From NCBI RefSeq assembly GCF_901709675.1, contig NC_051095.1:14399456-14463455 (forward strand): a DNA stretch of 64,000 nt, in the 5' to 3' direction. The DNA is from Syngnathus acus (lineage: Eukaryota > Chordata > Actinopteri > Syngnathiformes > Syngnathidae). A program made the translations under genes and the position numbers. The notes under the pieces are model-generated. The model did no database searches, was not told where the DNA came from, and was given only the letters and a program-made list of their open reading frames with translations. Positions 57,631-64,000 of the stretch are shown here, piece after piece (within the stretch, counting starts at the first letter, position 1; each line of letters begins with the position of its first letter).

Positions 57631-60600
57631 GAATGATCACATATGATCAGCATTCAATACAGGGTATTATTTGCCACAATACCGTGCTACGGTGGCTTGT
57701 TAGCCCAAATAGCTGCTCGTATCCTGTGTTTGGTTCAGTAGTGGTTTGTGTTCAGACTAGAGTGTGTTTGGAAGCGCACCAATGCCTCTTAAAAAAGTGG
57801 ATCACTGTCCGGTTGTTTCGACAGTACCAGGAATCATTTGTGTGTACCTGTGAACCCTGGTCCATTTAAAGTGTATCATCATCAGGTGTGACTACATCCT
57901 TAATCTGTCCCATTAAATCTATTGGTAATGTCTGCTTCTACATAGTGAAAACCGGAATAATGACATACTGTAATAGCATGAGTGCATTAATGCTCTCCTC
58001 GAAGTAATTCACACAATTACCAAGAATTGCATTGTGCGAAAAAAGTTTAAACTTTAAAAAAATTAAAATAGTTGCTGCTTTCCTCCTCAGTTGCACACAA
58101 TAGGTTCGCTGCAATAGATTTCTCAGACAAAATGCAAGCAGACTCGCATGATTTCACAGAAAACAGTTTGGACAAGTGGAAAATCGCATCTCGTCTCATG
58201 GCCGACATCCTCCCCTACCTTCAGTCATCCACCATTAGGTTCGCACAGTAACAAAACCTGTTGGCAGTCCGAGTCCTGCTGCTACCTGCTGAAACGTAAC
58301 TCTGACAAAGCTCCTTCAGCTTCCCAGCGAATCCGCTTTTCTCTGAGCACACAATTTGCTATATAGTAGTCATTAATCGGAGGCTCCTTTCTGTAAGACA
58401 TATTGAAATGAAATTTATATATGAACGAGCCTAGAAGGTCTTTTATTTCTCACCTTCAATCCCAGCTTTGGCACAAGTGAAGCATACAAGGCAGTGGCGG
58501 AGGTAGAGGAGATGCAGATGTGACTTTACGAATTCCATATTATACTTTCTTTTTGCTCGTGGACTTGCTCATTTCCTCTATTTTTTTCTACCCGTGTACC
58601 GCATTAGATTTTGAAGGTGAATCGCATAAATGCTGAAATTACTTTGGAGGATAAATTGTGCCTGAGGGAATTTTTCCCCTTTTCCTGATTACCTTTGACA
58701 GTGGTGGAAATTCAGTCCATTCTGACATAGTCGGATTGTCTTAGCTCCAGACAGAGAACAAATCAAAGGATCGGTTAGTTATTTAGTCAATCCGTTTTTA
58801 AAATATGTAGGATTTTCAGATTTACTCCCTCTAGCTCAAGTTTCTAGTTCTGGTTTAGGATTTATCTAAGAAAACAGGCCTGGTAAATTAATCTGGGTCG
58901 TGTCCAGAGCCACTGACATTCCCAGAAGGTGTCTTTAAAGAAATACAAATGTGTTAACCGCAATTAAGTTTCTATTCTGCCATTTCACTAAACTCTGTGG
59001 TTTTGCCTTAGAGAGAAATTGGAGCTTTTCCTAATGGAAGCAGCATGTTTGTGATTGACTGGTGTGATGACGGTGATTTTAAACAAAGTGTTTTCTTTCC
59101 CCCACAATTTAAACACTAATTACACCGTAATATTACACCGCGATCATGCGTGGGCGCCCGGCCAAAATCTCAATCAGTCGAAGGCAAACACCGTCCTCTG
59201 CGTGAAGGTCGAACAAGTTGCACGCATGAGGCGCACGGGTGACTTGGATATTGTGTCTGCTGCGTCCAAAGCTGCCATGCGCGTTTCCATGATGACATCT
59301 CGGTGAGCACCCACACATGACAAAAACATTGTTTTCTGTGGGCGCACTGGAGAGTGTCAGAAGGAAAACATCAAACTAGTCCCGTAACCACCCGTTAAAC
59401 AACCCTCTCTCGAAATTATTCTCTGCGTTATCTTTCTTTTAAAACAGAACTCTGTGAGGCAGTTGGGAAACAAAGGTTTGGAAACAGTGTTGCCAGAAGA
59501 ACTTTGGGGATTGGTCATAAATGTCTGTAAAAGGTTACCAATTAATTTGTACGTATATTAATCTCTTAGAGACATGCTCAGACGCTACAATACAGAATTG
59601 TTGTGTACATATCCCGCCACGAGTAACAAAATATAAATGCAATTCACTCATGACCTTATGATGACATAGGTGTTATTTCTTGCCAATTCAAATTTAGTAG
59701 GAAGTGGCCGTGTAATTGTTTTTTTTTCACGTGTGTCTCCTATGCCCATGTGACCACTGGGAATATTTTCTAATTGATTGATTGAGTGACAATTTTATTC
59801 CAAATATTCAAATACACAAATAATACAGAGCTTCCTGTTTGTTCTCAGATAAAGTTTTTCATAAAACCAAAATGAAATTGAGGAAGCAAAGTAAACACAC
59901 GGGGAGAAAAAAAAAAAAACTTTCGGAAAAGAGTGTGAAGAAGCATTGCTTTTTAGCTCTCACCCCTTAATCATTTTTATACTGTGGAAGACTATTCTAA
60001 GAATGTAATAATTTTGCAAAATGTGGAGTTCTAACATTTGATCCATTTTGAACTGTAGACTTTTGTCATGGGCCTGATAGAAATGCTGATGGCAATACCT
60101 TACTGGGAAAGAAATAAACATGTTTATTTGCTATTAGAATCCCAGACAACACAGAATGTCTTTTCTCGCTTGCCATGAGTCCTAATCAGAGCAGTTTTGA
60201 TGGTTTATTTTAAGGCAATAATTTGAGCAAGTGCAAGATGCAAACATGTTCTCATTAGTTATGGGCCAAGTTCTCCCAACCCACACACAACACAATAATC
60301 AAAACACCCCCCACACACCCGACACTCAGCAGCTCCACAGGCATGCGCGCTGTGCTTTGGCGTGTTTTGGCCATGCAGAGCAAAGGGGGGCCGCGCAGCA
60401 ACCGAGGCAGCGGGGGCACAACCTGTCAGGGAACTCTGTTGCCAAACCCCAAATAACATTTAGAGGATTGACTCAAAGTGACTTTCAAAGTTTGGGTGAT
60501 AAACTGAATGTGACAGCTGATGTCATAATTATACCTTGCACAGAAGTTCTTTTTTTTTTTTTTTGCTGTTGTGGTGGTGGTGGTGGTGGGCTGTCAATGA

Positions 60601-60926
60601 ATAATATAAAAATCTTTAGCAAGCCAATGTTATATTTTGTTCGGGGTAGCGTTTTATCTGAGATGAGAATAGTACATTCTGAGCTGAGATGAGCACCAAT
60701 TAACTGTTTTGCACAACCCAAAGTCAAAGAAAATGTTTTCTTTTAAACAAGCGTCTTCCAGATGAAAATACTAGCAGTGATAAATGTGGACTAGTAGTAG
60801 TACAGATTCAAGCATCTTGTCACACCATGGTCATTAGCAAACATGGTAGTTTTGAAAAACATGACAGTCATTTTAGGGTTAGCTGCAAATGCAACATTTG
60901 CAGCAAAGAATGGGCCAATGAAAACT
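57631..60926. other. No confirmed gene; one weak exon candidate
   Basis: Mostly AT-rich. 59055-59306 is an 83-codon frame in a locally GC-richer patch that ends just before CTCG|GTGAGC, a good splice-donor match; no domain was recognised. A run of about 13 A lies at 59908-59920, and a T-run and GGT run at 60551-60588. Confidence 0.35.
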
Positions 60927-61233
60927 GGAGAGAGAGAGAGAGAGGGGGGGGAGAGAGAGGGGGGGAGAGAGAGAGAGGGGGGAGAGAGAGGGGGGGAGAG
61001 AGAGAGAGAGAGAGAGGGGGGGGAGAGAGAGAGGGGGGGGGAGAGAGAGAGAGGGGGGGGGGAGAGAGAGAGAGGGGGGGAGAGAGAGAGGGGGGGGGAG
61101 AGAGAGGGGGGGAGAGAGAGAGCGAGAGAGAGCGAGAGCGAGAGCGAGAGCGAGAGCGAGAGCGAGAGCGAGAGCGAGAGCGAGAGCGAGAGCGAGCGCG
61201 AGAGCGAGAGCGAGAGAGAGAGAGAGAGAGAGA
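60927..61233. repeat. GA/G-run and GAGAGC hexamer array
   Basis: The left ~195 bases (to about 61120) contain only purines: GAGAGA runs broken by G6-G9 blocks. The right part is (GAGAGC)n ending in (GA)n. Long Arg/Glu, Ser/Leu and Pro frames on both strands are artefacts of the repeat. Confidence 0.97.
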
Positions 61234-62019
61234 TGGTTTGAGTGGTGCAGGCTGCTGCAAGAAACTAGCAATTTCCTCTATTTGGCATTTCAGGAGGATA
61301 TCTGCGCAGAAAGAAAGATATAGATACATATACAGTACATACGTGTATGACAAACAACACGTAATTATGTTTGCTTCTCACCACTAATAGTCTTATCGTC
61401 CATTGCACAGAATGGAGGCTTCGATATCTTTCTGTAAATTGTCCATGCTATTATGTTGACACATTAACAAGCTGTGGGGTAATTGAGAATTCAATGTAGA
61501 AGGGATTCCACAGCGACAACTTGTTCTTTTTCCGTGATCGACAGTCATAAGACACAGATGGGTGGAAAGAGCAAATCACAACTATATTAATAGTAACATA
61601 ATTTTTACCCTTCATCTTTAATTTCTCAGCGTCACATCAGAGCAAAGTAGCACTCATCATCCTCTTAATTAGCTGTCACAATATGGCCGATAGGAGTTCC
61701 AGAAAAGATGCTTCCCTTGGCGCGGGACAACGAGGGAGAACGTCGGTGTGAGGTTTCTAGGATATTTCACCAGTGTTTTCCTTGTGTAATGTGTTTTAAG
61801 GCCAGAGTTCCCCTGGGTGGAGCCGTATCTGGCCTAAGTGGAAATGGAAGGAGGTGAAGAGGCGAGACTTGAGCAGACACACAATACATCACGTATGACA
61901 GATGACTGCTCTCATCTTGCTGCCAATAGTCTCATGTCTTGCCAAATCACACAGGCAGAGAAGAGCTGAGTTCTCCGGCAAGAAAGTTGCATTTTTAACA
62001 CATTTAATTAATGCGTGTC

Positions 62020-62022
<3 letters not shown>
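61234..62022. other. No recognisable gene
   Basis: Non-coding sequence between two microsatellites. Confidence 0.4.
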
Positions 62023-62072
<50 letters not shown>

Positions 62073-62109
62073 GTGTGCGTGTGTGTGTGTGTGTGTGTGC
62101 GTGTGTGTG
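62023..62109. repeat. GT dinucleotide microsatellite
   Basis: About 43 GT units with three GC interruptions. Confidence 0.97.
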
Positions 62110-62217
62110 ACAAGAAATGGAGAATCGCCCATTTGCATTTCTACATTTGGCTAAATTACTTTTTGATCCGCCAATTGTCATGATTAATTCAGTCGTCAAA
62201 ATGTGCTTTTGACATGG

Positions 62218-62411
62218 CAGTACTGTGCAAAACTCTTAGGACATCACTAGCTGCTTCAATGTAATTTTGATTTACAAGAAAAATCAGCAAAAAAATGAGC
62301 TTGCAGGAAATCCAAAACCAATTTACCTTGCTGATGGCCTGCAGCCGTGACCTCTGGTCTTGTCCTATGTTTTTGACACCTGGATGCCCTGTGCACAGCC
62401 TCGGATTTCTG
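62218..62411. repeat. Possible dispersed repeat joined to LINE fragment
   Basis: CAGTACTGTGCAAAACTCTTAGG recalls a widespread fish repeat beginning with TACTGTGCAAAAGTCTTAGG. It runs directly into the LINE at 62412, where a LINE 3' end would be expected. Identification from memory only. Confidence 0.4.
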
Positions 62412-63675
62412 TATGATCCTAACAGCCTGGAGTATGAAGCTGTTGGTGAGTCTGGTGGTGCGGGAGCGCAGGCTCCCGTACCTCTTCCCAGAGGGCAGAA
62501 GATCAAACAAAGAGTGAGCGGGGTGACTCACATCACTCACAATCGCGGTCGCCTTGCGGGTGAGATGGGAGGTGTAAATGTCCTTCAGGGAGCGGAGTGA
62601 AGCACCAATAATCTTACCAGCCGTGTTCGCTATGCGCTGCAGGGCCTTCATATTGTATTCAGTGCAGCTACCTCCCCAAACAGCGATACAACTGGAGAGG
62701 ACGCTCTCAATGGTGCCACGGTAGAATGTAGTCATGACGGCCGGAGGAGCACTTGAGTTTCCGCAGGAAGTACAGGCGGCGCTGAGCTTTCTTCGCCAGT
62801 GATGCGGTGTTGGTGGACCAGGAGAGATCCTCACTGATGTGCACCCCCAGGAACCTGGTGCTGCTCACTCTCTCAACCACAGCACGGTCGATGGTCAGCG
62901 GCAGGTGTTGGGTGTGACCCTTCCGGAAGTCAACAACAATCTCCTTGGTCTTGTTGACGTTCAGCAGGAGGTTGTTGTCCCTGCACCACATCGTCAGAAG
63001 GTCAACCTCCAACCTGTATTGAGTCTCGTCGCCCTTGGTGATGAGACCCACCAGAGTCGTGTCGTCAGCAAATTTCACGATGCGGTTGTTGCTGTAGGTT
63101 GCAGTGCAGTCATGCGTCAGCAGGGTGAAGAGCAGCGGACTGAGCACGCAGCCTTGGGGGGCCCCCGTGCTCAGCGTGATGCTGGCGGAGATTTTGTCGC
63201 CAACACGTACCACCTGAGGCCTCTGACAGAGGAAGTCCAGTAGCCAGTTGCAGAGGTAGGTACTGAGGCCCAGCTTGTCGAGTTTGCAGATGAGTCGTTG
63301 TGGCACAATGGTGTTGAAGGCAGAACTGAAGTCCACAAACAGCAATCGCACATACGAGTCCCTTCTCTCCAGGTGGGTGAGGGCCGAGTGGAGGGCAGAG
63401 CAGATGGCATCCTCAGAGGACCGTTTGGCTCGGTACGCAAACTGGAAGGGGTCTATGGTGGGGGGGGGAGAATGGATCTGATGTGCTCCATGACATGCCG
63501 CTCAAAGCACTTCATGATGATGGGCGTTAGTGCCACGGGGCGGTAGTCATTGAAGCAGGATGGAGCAGGTTTCTTCGGCACAGGTACGATGGTGGCAGCC
63601 TTGAAACACGAAGGGACGATGGCCTGCTGCAGGGAAATGTTAAAGATGTCCGTGAAGACACCCGACATAGTGTTT
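62412..63675 (-). mobile_element. L2-like LINE fragment, both ends missing
   Basis: Same subfamily as 55752-56683 (shared [32 protein letters not shown]). It begins at the pre-active-site region ([13 protein letters not shown]) and stops in the C-terminal block at AVRI; the 3' untranslated region and tail are absent, and unrelated repeat sequence follows. That is unusual for a retrotransposon, which normally keeps its 3' end, so a later deletion or recombination is likely. Confidence 0.83.
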
Positions 63676-63692
63676 GTGTCACAACAGTTCAT
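62412..63692 (-). pseudogene. L2-like reverse transcriptase, frameshifted
   Basis: Frame 63692-63453 gives [20 protein letters not shown] and [17 protein letters not shown]-run at about 63460 breaks it; the frame 63440-63171 holds only a shadow in part, while 63351-62707 resumes with [15 protein letters not shown] (catalytic Asp), [25 protein letters not shown] (active site) and [13 protein letters not shown] second break near 62755 (after LRKL) is followed in 62834-62256 by [17 protein letters not shown] and LLPSGKRYGSLRS. Two frameshifts; inactive. Confidence 0.82.
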
Positions 63693-64000
63693 TGTTGTTT
63701 TTATTCCTGTTTAATGTATGTACATATCAGTATTTACGATTGTTTATTACAATATGACTACTCAATGGTGTCAGTCACGTAATTTTTTTTTTTTTTTGTT
63801 CACTAAACTGATAGCAGATATGGGTCACTTGAAAACAAGTCGGATAAAGGCACTCAATCAGAGTGGTGAATGTAGACCTGCAGTGTCAAACCAGATTAAT
63901 GGTGAGAAGATTGTTCTTGTAATGAAACTACTGTCATATTTACAGATCACCAATTAGCAATGTCATACTTTATTTAACAGTTGTCTTGGTTGCGTTGCGT
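63693..64000. other. No recognisable feature
   Basis: AT-rich sequence with a T-run at 63783-63798 after the LINE fragment. Confidence 0.4.

Noticed and set aside
60827-61387. Long Arg/Glu-rich, Ser/Leu-rich and Pro-rich open frames on both strands
   Set aside because: They are translations of the GA/GGGG/GAGAGC array in every phase, with no domain and no flanking gene structure.

Overview
The window looks like a stretch of teleost (probably percomorph) fish nuclear genome. It is AT-rich and non-coding, with long dinucleotide arrays, and it carries the usual fish mobile-element set: an RTE-clade LINE ending in GATG repeats (Rex3 type), several L2/CR1-like LINEs, a V-SINE/HE1-like tRNA SINE, many short hAT elements with 8-bp target duplications, and mariner-like elements flanked by TA. 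Species cannot be told from the sequence. I found no convincing host protein-coding exon, no structural RNA gene and no bacterial-type locus. The window is most simply an intergenic region or a very large intron.

Layout. 1-1033: end of an unassigned TIR element, then a mariner-like MITE abutting a hAT MITE. 2866-2951: short L2-like reverse transcriptase fragment. 3785-4225: degenerate TTAGGG-like array holding an L2-type 3' tail, then a GT/GTGC microsatellite. 7445-8460: endonuclease-only piece of a LINE. 9.8-19 kb: mostly unannotatable. 19115-19481: SINE with a 13-bp target duplication. 20151-20425: hAT MITE. 21324-24393: almost complete Rex3-like LINE on the minus strand with a 17-bp target duplication and a 932-residue open frame. 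26083-27980: a second TTAGGG-like array split by two hAT elements, one with a decayed BED-finger transposase. 30257-30545: C-terminus of a mariner transposase. 30881-34075 and 38377-40316: two related minus-strand L2-like LINEs. 48786-50129: unclassified TIR element packed with internal repeats. 50652-51180: another L2-like 3' end. 51525-52488: hAT element with a mariner-like MITE nested inside. 53195-54038: hAT element with a second hAT remnant inside. 55752-56683, 57379-57630 and 62412-63675: three more L2-like fragments. 60927-61233: 0.3-kb purine-rich array.

None of these genes works with another as a pathway. The common theme is repeated insertion by LINE target-primed reverse transcription and by hAT and mariner-type cut-and-paste transposition, with target duplications that allow several insertions to be ordered in time. 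Every coding frame I recognise belongs to a transposable element. All but the Rex3-like frame are heavily broken. Clade names are pattern recognition from protein motifs and tails; no database search was possible.
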